From an uncultured Sutterella sp. (lineage in GTDB: Bacteria; Pseudomonadota; Gammaproteobacteria; Burkholderiales; Burkholderiaceae_F), in assembly GCA_900767875.1 (NCBI GenBank), contig CAAGAT010000008.1, positions 1-60,537 of the forward strand: 60,537 nt of DNA. Direction: 5' to 3'. Positions 17,044 to 25,476 of the stretch are shown here, piece after piece; within the stretch, counting starts at the first letter, position 1; the number at the start of each line of letters is the position of its first letter. The position numbers and the translations under genes were made by a program. The notes below the pieces were generated by a model. It ran no database searches. It worked only from the letters and a program-made list of their open reading frames with translations, and was not told the DNA's origin.

Positions 17044-18441
17044 ATGGCTGACCCCAAACCCGTCCGCGCCCCGAGCCTTTTCTGGCGCACCTTCATTCTC
17101 ATGATGCTGCTCATCATCTTTTGCGTGATGGGCTGGCTGCAGAGTTTCCGCGTGTTGAACGAAACGCCCTACGCCATCGGCGCGGCCCGTCAGATCGTGA
17201 CGATGGCCAACCTGACGCGCTATGCCCTGATCAGTGCCGATCCCTTCTACCGGCCCGATCTGCTGATGGTATTGGCGAGCCGCGAAGGCCTTCGCATTCT
17301 TCCCAAGGAAGACTCGGACGTGACCATGCCCCTGTCGGGCGACGTGGGCTCGCCCTGGTCGGTGGCCGACATTGAAAACTACGTGCACACGCACATGACG
17401 CCCGATACGGTGATCGCCAGCGCCGTCAACGGCGAGCACGGCCTGTGGGTGTCCCTGTCGATCGACGGCGACGAGTACTGGCTCATGAGCAACCTCACGC
17501 TCATCAACCCGAGCTACGGCACGACCTGGATCTGGTGGGCGCTGGCGGCCCTCGTGGCCTCCATCCTGGGCGCCACCGCATTGACACGCCGCGTGATCGA
17601 CCCCTTGAACAAACTTTCCAACGCCGCCCGCGCCTTCGGCCGTGGCACCATGCCCCCGAGCCTGCCCGAGGAAAGCGGCCCGATGGAGCTGCGCGAAGTC
17701 AATTCGAGCTTTAACCGCATGGTGCAGGACATCACGCGCGTGGAAAACGATCGGGAAATGCTTCTGGCGGGCGTCTCGCACGACCTGCGCACCCCGATTA
17801 CGCGTCTGCGCCTGGAAATGGAGATGGCGAACCTGCCCGACGACACGCGCAGCAACGTGATCAGCGACCTCGAGCAGATGGAGACGATCGTCAATCAGTT
17901 CATGGCCTACGCGCGCCGCAGCACGCAGCCCACCGAGCGCATCAACCTGTCGGAAACCGTCAAGGGCGCCATTTCGGCCGCGCGCCTGGCCATTGACCCG
18001 AGCGTGAAGCTGACGACCTCCATCGCGGACGACATCTTCATCAACGCCAATCCCAACGAATTTGCCCGCGTGGTGCAAAACCTCATCACCAACGCCCTGC
18101 GCTACGGCAAGAGCGACGACGATCTGCTGCATCTGAGCGTGGAGGTCTACCGCGACAAGGCCGGGGCCGTGTTTACGTTCAACGACGAGGGCCCGGGTCT
18201 GGACATGAGCCAGGCCGACCGCCTGATGCGCCCCTTTGAGCGCGGCGACAGCGCCCGCAGCGGCACCACCGGCACGGGCCTGGGCCTGGCTATCGTCGAT
18301 CGCATCGTGCGCCGCAGCGAAGGCACCGTCACGCTCGAAAACAACAAGCCTCATGGGCTGCGCGTGAAAATCCGCATCCCGTGCTGCGAGGCCAAGACCA
18401 AGGCCGCCAAGGCCGCGGCCAAAGCGGCCAAGAGCGCCTAA
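17044..18441 (+). CDS. envZ: EnvZ-like sensor histidine kinase, 465 aa
   Basis: Senses an envelope signal and phosphorylates the regulator encoded just upstream. Two membrane helices (about residues 15-35 and 158-180) flank a periplasmic domain of roughly 120 residues; HAMP follows (RVIDPLNKL...AFGRG), then the H-box SHDLRTPITRLR, N-box NLITNALRYG, G1 DEGPG and G2 GTGLGLAIV. The periplasmic domain has no family I can name. The last 15 residues are almost only Lys and Ala, an oddity shared with other proteins in this window. Start ATG 17044 gives the expected short cytoplasmic N-terminus. Confidence 0.9.
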   Translation: MADPKPVRAPSLFWRTFILMMLLIIFCVMGWLQSFRVLNETPYAIGAARQIVTMANLTRYALISADPFYRPDLLMVLASREGLRILPKEDSDVTMPLSGDVGSPWSVADIENYVHTHMTPDTVIASAVNGEHGLWVSLSIDGDEYWLMSNLTLINPSYGTTWIWWALAALVASILGATALTRRVIDPLNKLSNAARAFGRGTMPPSLPEESGPMELREVNSSFNRMVQDITRVENDREMLLAGVSHDLRTPITRLRLEMEMANLPDDTRSNVISDLEQMETIVNQFMAYARRSTQPTERINLSETVKGAISAARLAIDPSVKLTTSIADDIFINANPNEFARVVQNLITNALRYGKSDDDLLHLSVEVYRDKAGAVFTFNDEGPGLDMSQADRLMRPFERGDSARSGTTGTGLGLAIVDRIVRRSEGTVTLENNKPHGLRVKIRIPCCEAKTKAAKAAAKAAKSA

Positions 18442-18476
18442 ACCTGAGTTCCCTATCCAATTTCGTGACCACACTG

Positions 18477-18515
18477 GTAAAAGACATCCTTTAGCCGGGA
18501 GGTCTTTTGTTTTAA
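18477..18515 (+). terminator. Terminator of the two-component operon
   Basis: AAAAGAC pairs with GTCTTTT around an ATCC/GGGA-containing loop, with TTTTAATT downstream. Confidence 0.75.
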
Positions 18516-18643
18516 TTGCTTGATTTTCTTGAGAGAGTAACCTTCCGGCTTGCGGATCGAGCCGATTTTTTTACACTTGCAGCAACGATAAAATATCTAC
18601 ACTACGCGTCAATCACAAAAGCGGCATCCCGTACGCCTCCCTC

Positions 18644-20131
18644 ATGGAATCGGTGCGCGAAGGCGCGCAGGTGCGCAAGGTGTTGGTGGGATATCTGGGG
18701 CGCGTACTTGACGCCGAGCGCGGTATCTACAAGTCGCGGGAGCGCGGCGTGTTCACGTTCGACCTGAACACCGGCACGTACGGTGAGGTTCCCGCCGATT
18801 TCGTGCCCGATGTCCGACGCAAGAATGCGCGCGAGGAGCTTCTACTCGACTATGGCGACGCCTTTCTCTTTGATGCGTTGATTGCGAGATACGGTCTCTC
18901 CGAGGTGTTGGAGGCCGTGACTTACGGGAACCCCGACTCGTTCAAGGCCCTGCTGCTCTATTACATGCTGGAGCGCCGGAGCAACGCGCACGCCGAGGTT
19001 TGGTGGGAAGGGAGCTACGCTCGGATTCTGTACCCTCGCGCCAACCTGACGACGCAGCGCATCAGCGCCATGCTCGAGTCCATCGGTCGAGAGGACTGCA
19101 TGCGGGCGTTCTTCAACGCATACCTAGGATGGCTCGGCGCCACGGTCACGGACAACGCCAACATCCTCATCGACAGCACCGGTCTGCCCAACAGCATCCG
19201 GTTCCCGCCTACGGACGTAAGCAATCACAACGGCGAGATTTCCGAAGAGGTCCGCCTCATCTACGTGGTGCAGCAGGGTACGCGCCTCCCGATCTACATG
19301 CGCTACGTTCCGGGGAACATCGTGGACACATCAACCCTCTCCACGACGATCAAGGAGCTCAAGGCCATGGGCGTAAACACCATGTTTGCAATCCTCGACG
19401 CCGGGTACGTTTCTGAAGAAGGGCTTTGCCATCTCTACTCGGAGGGCGTGTCATTCATCACCCGATGCCCCACGAATCGATCCATCTACCGCGAGTTGAT
19501 GGAAACCGAGCTCGACGACCTCGAGGATTCGGGGCATCTTGCGATGGACTCGAAGGAGAAGCTCTTCAACGGTCGGATGGTTTACGTCAAGTGCGTCGAG
19601 AAGGTCTACAAGGGCATGAAGCTCTATGCGTACGTCGGCCGAGACAAGGCCATGCAGGAGATCGAGCGCAAGGGGCTGGTGAGTCGCAACGCCGATGGTC
19701 GTGTCGACAGGGACGACCTGCACAGGCAGATGCGCGAGCACGGGGTGTTCGTGCTACTGGCTACGCGTCGAATCAAGCCCGAGCACGTACTCTCGCACTA
19801 CTACGTGCGGCAGGATGTTGAACAGGTGTTCGACATCTCGAAAAACTACGCATCGCTCCTTCCGTTGCACGTGGAGAAGGAGGAAACGTTCCGCGGCCAC
19901 CTTTTAATGACGTTCCTGGCGACCGTCGTCATGCAAAAGCTCCAAAACGAGCTCAAGACCACGGAGTTCTCTCTTGATCGGATGCTCGCCCGGATGCGCA
20001 CGCAAAAGGCGAAGGTCTTGGAGAGTGTTGTCATTCCCTCGGATCCCGTCAAGGAGCAGAGTCGGATCTACAAGCTCCTTCAGGTCAAGCCCGTGAAGGA
20101 GCACCTCCGAAAAGACGCCGCCAAGATGTAG
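18644..20131 (+). CDS. IS4/IS1634-type DDE transposase, start codon uncertain
   Basis: Catalytic residues are D177 (LIDSTG), D252 (ILDAGYV) and the Y-x2-R-x3-E-x6-K signature YYVR...EQ...SK, all numbered from the ATG at 18644. That ATG is probably internal: upstream in the same frame (18593-18643) the sequence reads STLRVNHKSGIPYAS, matching the RHKSG... N-terminus of related transposases, yet the frame from 18533 to 18644 contains no ATG, GTG or TTG. Either an unusual codon such as ATA 18593 is used, the start has been mutated, or a shortened protein is made. No internal stop is present. Confidence 0.88.
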   Translation: MESVREGAQVRKVLVGYLGRVLDAERGIYKSRERGVFTFDLNTGTYGEVPADFVPDVRRKNAREELLLDYGDAFLFDALIARYGLSEVLEAVTYGNPDSFKALLLYYMLERRSNAHAEVWWEGSYARILYPRANLTTQRISAMLESIGREDCMRAFFNAYLGWLGATVTDNANILIDSTGLPNSIRFPPTDVSNHNGEISEEVRLIYVVQQGTRLPIYMRYVPGNIVDTSTLSTTIKELKAMGVNTMFAILDAGYVSEEGLCHLYSEGVSFITRCPTNRSIYRELMETELDDLEDSGHLAMDSKEKLFNGRMVYVKCVEKVYKGMKLYAYVGRDKAMQEIERKGLVSRNADGRVDRDDLHRQMREHGVFVLLATRRIKPEHVLSHYYVRQDVEQVFDISKNYASLLPLHVEKEETFRGHLLMTFLATVVMQKLQNELKTTEFSLDRMLARMRTQKAKVLESVVIPSDPVKEQSRIYKLLQVKPVKEHLRKDAAKM

Positions 20132-20148
20132 TAACGACATCTTGGCGG
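20118..20148 (+). repeat. Perfect 12-bp hairpin across the transposase stop codon
   Basis: CCGCCAAGATGT (20118-20129) pairs with ACATCTTGGCGG (20137-20148) over a 7-nt loop that contains the end of the TAG stop and a TAA. It lacks a T-run, so it may be a terminator of the Rho-assisted kind, an mRNA 3' end structure or a recombination feature. Confidence 0.8.
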
Positions 20149-20705
20149 GAACTCAGGCTTAACTCACAATCTATCAGGTGGAGCGCCACTTCGTTTTTGC
20201 GTGTAGCCCGCGCTCATCGCCGTGTATGTGCCGGCGGTAACGTTGAGTGCGCAGTCTTATCCACAACCTCGGCCGCTCAGCCTACTTACTGGGCCGCAGG
20301 CCGCGGTTGTAGGTAAGTCGTGGCAGGGTTTCCTGCTGAGGGACGAGGGGCGGCTGGTGCAAGGGGCGGTTGGTGCAAGAGGCTGCTTTTAAGGATCTTT
20401 TTATCGCGTCGGGTTAACCCTTTACTTTCCCCATTTTTCAGGAAGAACCACGGGAACGGTTGTTGTGCTTTGTTTTCAGAGCGCATTTTCCAAGCCAACT
20501 TTAAACGACCGATGGCACTTTTGCGACAAGTCGGCGACAAAGCCATGACAAACCCGTGACAGAGGGCATTTTTCGGGGCAGGCGCGTGCATTTCGTCCTT
20601 TTCTGGGGCATCATGACGGCCACGGCGAAGCGCTCCGGCCGCCTTTTCATCGGCTCGAGCGCCCTGCCCTTTGTTCCCGTTTCTCCGTCCCTTTTTTCAT
20701 CCGCC
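20149..20705 (+). other. Gene-free region between IS and serB with DnaA box and tandem repeat
   Basis: No coding sequence is convincing. It holds one perfect consensus DnaA box TTATCCACA at 20257-20265 and a tandem 16-bp repeat at 20347-20378 (listed separately). A single DnaA box does not define an origin. Confidence 0.5.
20347..20378 (+). repeat. Tandem 16-bp repeat
   Basis: GGGGCGGCTGGTGCAA is followed directly by GGGGCGGTTGGTGCAA (15 of 16 identical), then a partial third unit GAGGCTGC. Function unknown. Confidence 0.8.
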
Positions 20706-21581
20706 ATGACCGACTCGGCTCTTTTTGACGTGGTGCTCTCCGGGCACCTGACCGCGCAGGAGCGCGCCAACGTTTTCTCCCGTCTTGACGCCGCCCAAAC
20801 CTTTGAGCAGCCCCACCGCCTGCGCCTTTGCGGCGTGGGAGCCGGACAGATCACCGAGGCGCTCAAGGCCGACCTTTCGGCCCTCACGCAGGCCGACGCG
20901 GCCGTCGTGCCCGCGGGCTTGTCGCTCAAGGACTTTGCCTGCGCCTTTTTTGACATGGACAGCACGCTCGTGGCCAACGAGTGCATCGACGAGCTCGCGG
21001 ATCTTTACGGCATCAAGGAGCAGGTGGCCGCGATCACCGAGCGCAGCATGCGCGGGGAACTCGATTTTGAGCACAGTCTGCGCGAGCGCGTGGCACTTCT
21101 TAAAGGAGCTCCGGCCTCGATCATTGAGGAAGCGGCCGCGCGCCTGACGCCCACCCCGGGCGCCAAAGAAACGCTCGCGCTCCTGCACCGCTGCGGCGTC
21201 AAGACCTACATCACTTCGGGCGGCTTTACGCAGTTTGCCCGCCGCGTGGCCGCCGACTACGGCATGGCCGGCGTCGTGTGCAACAACCTTGTGATTGAAA
21301 ACGGGGTTCTGACGGGCGAAGTGACGGGCCCGGCGGGCGGGGCCATTCTCGATCGCAGCGGCAAGCGGCGCGCCATGGAAGTCATTGCACAGGTAAGTGG
21401 CGCGAGCCTAGCGCAGTGCATCGCCGGCGGCGACGGGGCCAATGACCTTGATTTGATCGGGGCCGCGGGCTTTGGGTTTGCCTACCGCGCCAAGCCCGTG
21501 GTGGCGCAGGCCGCCCGTCAGCGCGTGCGCTGCGGCACCTTTGCGGTTGTCGCCGACTGGTTCATCGACAGCTGGGGGTAG
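20706..21581 (+). CDS. serB: Phosphoserine phosphatase SerB, 291 aa
   Basis: Last step of serine synthesis: phosphoserine to serine. HAD-family motifs are FDMDST (nucleophile Asp, motif I), the Ser/Thr motif YITSGGF, and the Lys/GDGAND pair (motifs III/IV). The approximately 80-residue N-terminal part resembles the degenerate ACT-like domain of longer SerB proteins. The frame is open to 20556, but ATG 20706 (MTDSALFDVV) matches the family N-terminus. It is followed by a terminator and is monocistronic. Confidence 0.93.
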   Translation: MTDSALFDVVLSGHLTAQERANVFSRLDAAQTFEQPHRLRLCGVGAGQITEALKADLSALTQADAAVVPAGLSLKDFACAFFDMDSTLVANECIDELADLYGIKEQVAAITERSMRGELDFEHSLRERVALLKGAPASIIEEAAARLTPTPGAKETLALLHRCGVKTYITSGGFTQFARRVAADYGMAGVVCNNLVIENGVLTGEVTGPAGGAILDRSGKRRAMEVIAQVSGASLAQCIAGGDGANDLDLIGAAGFGFAYRAKPVVAQAARQRVRCGTFAVVADWFIDSWG

Positions 21582-21606
21582 GCGGTTTTCACCGACTTTG
21601 TCCGGC

Positions 21607-21638
21607 AAGCCCGACGGTTTCGGCCGCCGGGCTTTTTC
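21607..21638 (+). terminator. Terminator of serB
   Basis: AAGCCCG pairs with CGGGCTT (21607-21613 and 21628-21634) and is followed by TTTCTTTG. Confidence 0.8.
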
Positions 21639-21873
21639 TTTGCTTTTTCTTTCTTAACCCGGTCTGAACCACCTCCCTTTTTGTTGAGCCAAATCAAATC
21701 TACGTAGCACCTACGTTGATGACAATTTCCCCTGAGTAAAGGAGAAAGCCCGAGCCCTACCCCGGGAGCGGGTCTGAAAACTTTCAGGCGAAGTGTCCGA
21801 AGCCGCGTCGGCGCCGCAGAGCCCGGCGGACAGCGAACACAGTTGCAAAGCCGCCTCTAATCAGGAGATACAA

Positions 21874-23370
21874 ATGATCGAAAAAGAAATCAGCCGCCGC
21901 AGCTTCTTTAAGAGCTCGCTTGCCGGCGCCACCGCCGTGGGCGCCGCCGGTTTCGGCGTGGCCGCCACGGCCGAAGCCGCTCCCCGCGAGGACAAGGCCG
22001 AAACGTTTGACGCCGTCGTGCTCGGCGCCGGTCCCTCCGGCCTGATCACCGCCATCACGGCCCACGACGCCGGCGCCAAGGTTGTGGTGCTCGAAAAGTG
22101 CGACCGTCCCAACGGCAACGCCCTCTTCGCTCTGGGTTCCGTGTGCGGCTGGGGCAGCCGTCATCAGAAGGAACAGGGCATCACCGATACGGCCGACGCC
22201 TTCTACGCCATGATGATGGACATCTCCAAGCAGATGGGCGACAAGGCTTTGAACCGCCTGTACACCGACAAGATTTCCGAAGGCATCGACTGGCTTGAAA
22301 AGGACATCGGCGTCAAGTTCGGCAAGATCCGTCAGATGCCCTATCCGCGTCTGGGCCGCACCTGCCGCGTTCTGGGCGAAGGCAAGACGGGCGGCGCCCG
22401 TCTCGTTGAGACGCTTTTGAAGGCCGCCGAAAAGCGCGGCATTGACATTCGCTACGAACACAAGGCCATCGAGCTGCTGCACGACGACATGTTCGCCGTC
22501 ACCGGCGTCAAGGTGCTCACCCCGGCCGGCCAGAAGACCTTCCTGAGCCGCGGCGGCGTTTGCATCTGCACGGGCGGCTTCTCGGGCAACCCCGAAATGG
22601 TCGACCGCTACATCGGCGGCTGGGCCACCCGCATGGTGCTGCGCGGCTCTCCGGCGATCACCGGTGAAAACATCTCCCTGACGATGCCGCTCTTTACCAA
22701 GTTCGTCAACATGGACCAGTTCCATGCCGGCCCGATCATCGGCAAGACGCACGTCAACCCGGCCGACGTTCTCAATTCCGGCTACGGCATCCAGGTCAAC
22801 ACCTCGGGCAACCGTTACATGGACGAGAACAACACCTACGTGATCAAGGCCCGCACGACCGCTCAGATGACCCTGGACAACAGCGCCTGGGTGATCGTCG
22901 ACAGCGACTGCTCGGTTCTCGATAAGGTGATTCCGAAATTTGACCGCCTCAACTCGCCCTACGGCAAGGCCGATACGATCGATGAGCTGTGCAAGCAGGT
23001 TGGTCTGCCCGCCGAAAAGATCAAAAAGCTCGTTGCCGAATACAACGACAAGATGAAGGCCGGCAAGCTCGCGGAAATGAATCCGCCGTGCACCTTCAAG
23101 AAGCCCCATCCGATCGCCAAGGCTCCGTTCTACGCCGTTCCCCTGCAGGGCGGCATGACGGCCACGTTCGGCGGCCCGCTCATCAACACCAAGACCGAAA
23201 TTCAGAATCTCGACGGCAAGAGCATCCCGGGTCTTTACGCTGCGGGCAATTCGGCCGGCGGCATCTTCTTCCACAACTACGCCGGCGGTGCGCAGCTCGG
23301 CGCCGCCACGGTCTTCGGCCGTGTGGCCGGCGTTGAAATGGCCAACCGCGCCAAGAAGGCCAAGAAGTAA
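21874..23370 (+). CDS. Tat-exported FAD_binding_2 flavoprotein, reductase or dehydrogenase of unknown substrate, 498 aa
   Basis: A periplasmic flavoenzyme, probably a respiratory partner of the cytochrome encoded 20 bp downstream. The twin-arginine signal SRRSFFK is at residues 7-13, cleaved near AEAA. The Rossmann FAD motif VVLGAGPSG follows, and the C-terminal FAD-binding GLYAAGNSAGG is clear. The residues used for fumarate are not conserved: the catalytic HTMGG reads ATFGG (Ala near 430) and NRLGG reads NYAGG (Tyr near 469). The end resembles tricarballylate dehydrogenase-like and ketosteroid dehydrogenase-like members. AGGAG precedes ATG 21874. It ends in KKAKK. Substrate and direction of reaction are unknown. 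Confidence 0.85.
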   Translation: MIEKEISRRSFFKSSLAGATAVGAAGFGVAATAEAAPREDKAETFDAVVLGAGPSGLITAITAHDAGAKVVVLEKCDRPNGNALFALGSVCGWGSRHQKEQGITDTADAFYAMMMDISKQMGDKALNRLYTDKISEGIDWLEKDIGVKFGKIRQMPYPRLGRTCRVLGEGKTGGARLVETLLKAAEKRGIDIRYEHKAIELLHDDMFAVTGVKVLTPAGQKTFLSRGGVCICTGGFSGNPEMVDRYIGGWATRMVLRGSPAITGENISLTMPLFTKFVNMDQFHAGPIIGKTHVNPADVLNSGYGIQVNTSGNRYMDENNTYVIKARTTAQMTLDNSAWVIVDSDCSVLDKVIPKFDRLNSPYGKADTIDELCKQVGLPAEKIKKLVAEYNDKMKAGKLAEMNPPCTFKKPHPIAKAPFYAVPLQGGMTATFGGPLINTKTEIQNLDGKSIPGLYAAGNSAGGIFFHNYAGGAQLGAATVFGRVAGVEMANRAKKAKK

Positions 23371-23390
23371 TTCACCCGGGAGTAACTGAC

Positions 23391-23726
23391 ATGAAAAAGA
23401 GTTTTATCGCCGCGTTGGCTCTCAGCGTGAGCCTTACCTTTGCCGCCGGCGCCGCCGCAGCCGCCGAACAGACCCTTGCCCAGAAGCATCAGGGCATGTG
23501 GCCCAAGTCTGAAAACGGCTTTGTGACCAAGAACCAGTGCCTCAAGTGCCACGTCTCCTACGAAGACCTCGCCAAGAAGACGGCCCATCTTGAGCCCAAC
23601 CCCCACGACAACCACATGGGGCGCGTCAACTGCGAAGACTGCCACAAGGCCGACAAGGCTCAGCCTGAGCTGATGTGCAACAGCTGCCACAACTTCACCC
23701 TCAAGGAAAAGGCAGCCAAGAAGTAA
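23391..23726 (+). CDS. Small periplasmic trihaem cytochrome c, 111 aa
   Basis: A Sec signal peptide (residues 1-25, ending AAAAAE) is followed by three CXXCH haem sites: CLKCH, CEDCH and CNSCH, with additional His residues as likely sixth ligands. It resembles the cytochrome domain of Shewanella-type flavocytochrome c, which has four haems, but one site is missing. It lies 20 bp after the Tat flavoprotein and probably feeds electrons to it as a separate subunit. The C-terminus is Lys/Ala-rich. Confidence 0.9.
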   Translation: MKKSFIAALALSVSLTFAAGAAAAAEQTLAQKHQGMWPKSENGFVTKNQCLKCHVSYEDLAKKTAHLEPNPHDNHMGRVNCEDCHKADKAQPELMCNSCHNFTLKEKAAKK

Positions 23727-23742
23727 TCGGTTCCGTACCGAT

Positions 23743-23817
23743 GGGGGCGGCCCGTCCGGCCGCCCCCGCGTGATCTTCTTTTTTAACGCCGACCGCGCCT
23801 GCGGACGGCTTTTTTTT
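23743..23817 (+). terminator. Double hairpin terminator after the flavoprotein-cytochrome operon
   Basis: The first stem is perfect, GGGGGCGGCC/GGCCGCCCCC (23743-23767), without a T-run. The second, GCCGACCGC/GCGGACGGC (23788-23809), is followed by eight T residues and is the stronger intrinsic terminator. Confidence 0.85.
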
Positions 23818-23871
23818 CAGCGGTGTACACTCTTGGAACGTTTTCAAGACCGCCAGTTGGGGAGAATCAAA

Positions 23872-24516
23872 ATGGACTTTCACTCGGTTCTGAGCGCCCG
23901 CCATTCCGTGCGCGATTTCGACGGCCGCCCCGTGCCCGTTGAGACGCTGCGCGCCATCGTCGAGGACGCCCAAAAGGCCCCCTCGTGGGTCAACGCCCAG
24001 GAGTGGCGCGTGTGGATCGCCGTGGGCGACAAGCTCGGGCGCATCCGCGCCGCCTACGCCAAGCGCACCGCCGCGGGCATCAAGGGCAACTCGGATTTTG
24101 CGGCCGCCCATCGCGAACAGTGGTCGGCGATGGCGCAGGAAAACATGGCCCTTTTCTCCTCGCGCCGCGAAAAGGCGGGGTTGGCTGAAGTCAAAGAAGC
24201 CCGTCAAGCCCAACTCTTTCACGCCCCGGCCGTGGCCTATCTGACCGTTCCCAAGACGGCCTCGCACTGGGCGGTGCTGGACTTGGGCGGCTTTGAGCAG
24301 ACGCTGCTGCTGGCCGCCTGCGCGCGCGGCGTCGATTCCGTGCCCGCCTACAACCTCATCAAGTACCCGGACATCCTGCGCGACGAGCTCGGCATCCCCG
24401 ACGATCTGGCGCTGGCCGTGGGCGTGGCCCTCGGCTACGCCAAGGACGTACCCCTGAACGCCTTCCGCTCGACGCGCCGAGCGGTCGACGAGATCCTGAC
24501 TATCGTCGACAAGTAA
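23872..24516 (+). CDS. Nitroreductase-family FMN oxidoreductase, 214 aa
   Basis: A cytoplasmic FMN enzyme, likely NAD(P)H-dependent with nitro or quinone compounds as model substrates; the physiological substrate is unknown. The N-terminal SARHSVRDFDGRPV and APSWVNAQEW are the FMN phosphate-binding and dimer segments; GVALGYAKD near the C-terminus is also typical. GGGGAG precedes ATG 23872, so the longer frame upstream is rejected. It is followed after 24 bp by the ADP-ribosylglycohydrolase gene, suggesting a two-gene operon. Confidence 0.9.
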   Translation: MDFHSVLSARHSVRDFDGRPVPVETLRAIVEDAQKAPSWVNAQEWRVWIAVGDKLGRIRAAYAKRTAAGIKGNSDFAAAHREQWSAMAQENMALFSSRREKAGLAEVKEARQAQLFHAPAVAYLTVPKTASHWAVLDLGGFEQTLLLAACARGVDSVPAYNLIKYPDILRDELGIPDDLALAVGVALGYAKDVPLNAFRSTRRAVDEILTIVDK

Positions 24517-24540
24517 TCCGCCTTTTGCTCAGGAGCGCTC

Positions 24541-25413
24541 ATGTCCAGCCCCGTCCCTGCGCTTACCCATCCGCTTCTGGCCGTCGCCGCCGGCGACGCG
24601 ATCGGCGCGGGGCTTGAATTCGCCCAGCCCAAGACGATCGACTTTGCGCTTTTTGTCAAAGGCAGCGTGCCCTCGGATGACACGGTACTGACCCTGGCGG
24701 TAGCGCGGGCGGTGCTCGCGCACCGTCACGACGAAGAAGGCACGCGCCGGGCCGTCGTCAACGAGATGCGCGCGGCCGTGCAAAAGTATCCGGACGCGGG
24801 CTACGGCTCCAAGTTTTTGGGCTGGAGCGCGACCGCGCATCCCGAACCCTACGGCAGCTGGGCCAACGGCGCGGCGATGCGCGTAGCTTCCGTCGCCTGG
24901 GCCTACGACACGCTCGAAGACGTCGAGCGCTTTGCGCAGGTGACCGCGGGCGTCACGCACAACCACCCCGAGGGCCTGCTGGGCGCCCGGGCCGTGGCGG
25001 GCATCACCTTTCTGGCGCGCACCGGCACCGACAAGGACACCCTCCGAGACTACGCGCAGCAGACCTGCGGCTATGACCTCTCGGACGAGGCCACGGACTG
25101 GGCGATTCTCTCCCATCCGGCCCGCCGGCAGGTGCTACTCGCCAACCGCCAAAAGGCAAGCGCCCGCTACTCCGTGCCGCGCGCCATCCGCGCCTTTTTG
25201 GAAAGTTCTTCGCTGGAAGAAGCCCTGCGTCTGGCCGTCTTTTTGGGCGGGGACACCGACACGCAGGCGGCGATGACGGGCGCCATGGCCGAGGCCTACT
25301 ACGGCGATCTGCCCCAAGCGCTGGCCCAAGCGACCCAATCGGTCATGGGCGGCTTGCTTTGGGCCGAATACGAAGACGTGCGCCAGCGTATTTTGGCGTT
25401 GCGCCTTGCCTGA
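24541..25413 (+). CDS. ADP-ribosylglycohydrolase (DraG/ARH) family protein, 290 aa
   Basis: The family removes ADP-ribose from modified proteins or hydrolyses related metabolites using two Mg2+ ions. Metal-binding motifs are present: GDAIG (18-22), SDDT (near 46), THNHPEG and GGDTDTQAA near the C-terminus. No ADP-ribosyltransferase gene is seen in the window. It is likely co-transcribed with the nitroreductase. Whether it acts on protein, DNA or a small molecule cannot be told from the sequence. Confidence 0.88.
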   Translation: MSSPVPALTHPLLAVAAGDAIGAGLEFAQPKTIDFALFVKGSVPSDDTVLTLAVARAVLAHRHDEEGTRRAVVNEMRAAVQKYPDAGYGSKFLGWSATAHPEPYGSWANGAAMRVASVAWAYDTLEDVERFAQVTAGVTHNHPEGLLGARAVAGITFLARTGTDKDTLRDYAQQTCGYDLSDEATDWAILSHPARRQVLLANRQKASARYSVPRAIRAFLESSSLEEALRLAVFLGGDTDTQAAMTGAMAEAYYGDLPQALAQATQSVMGGLLWAEYEDVRQRILALRLA

Positions 25414-25430
25414 TTGCATCTCTGGCACAA

Positions 25431-25476
25431 ACGATCGCCCCTTTAGGTTTGCTCTATGGCGCGCGGTCGTTTTTTC
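25431..25476 (+). terminator. Terminator after the ADP-ribosylglycohydrolase gene
   Basis: ACGATCGC pairs with GCGGTCGT (one wobble) around a 24-nt loop and is followed by TTTTTTCC. Confidence 0.75.

Larger units (their letters stand above)
18516..20150 (+). mobile_element. Second IS4-superfamily insertion sequence
   Basis: The span holds one transposase frame, a dense hairpin at its stop codon and AT-rich flanks. Terminal inverted repeats and a target duplication were not found by eye, so the boundaries are approximate. The encoded protein is distinct from the transposase at 20-1849. Confidence 0.65.

Noticed and set aside
20257..20265. Replication origin suggested by a DnaA box
   Set aside because: Only a single consensus box, no dnaA/dnaN nearby and no AT-rich unwinding element cluster.
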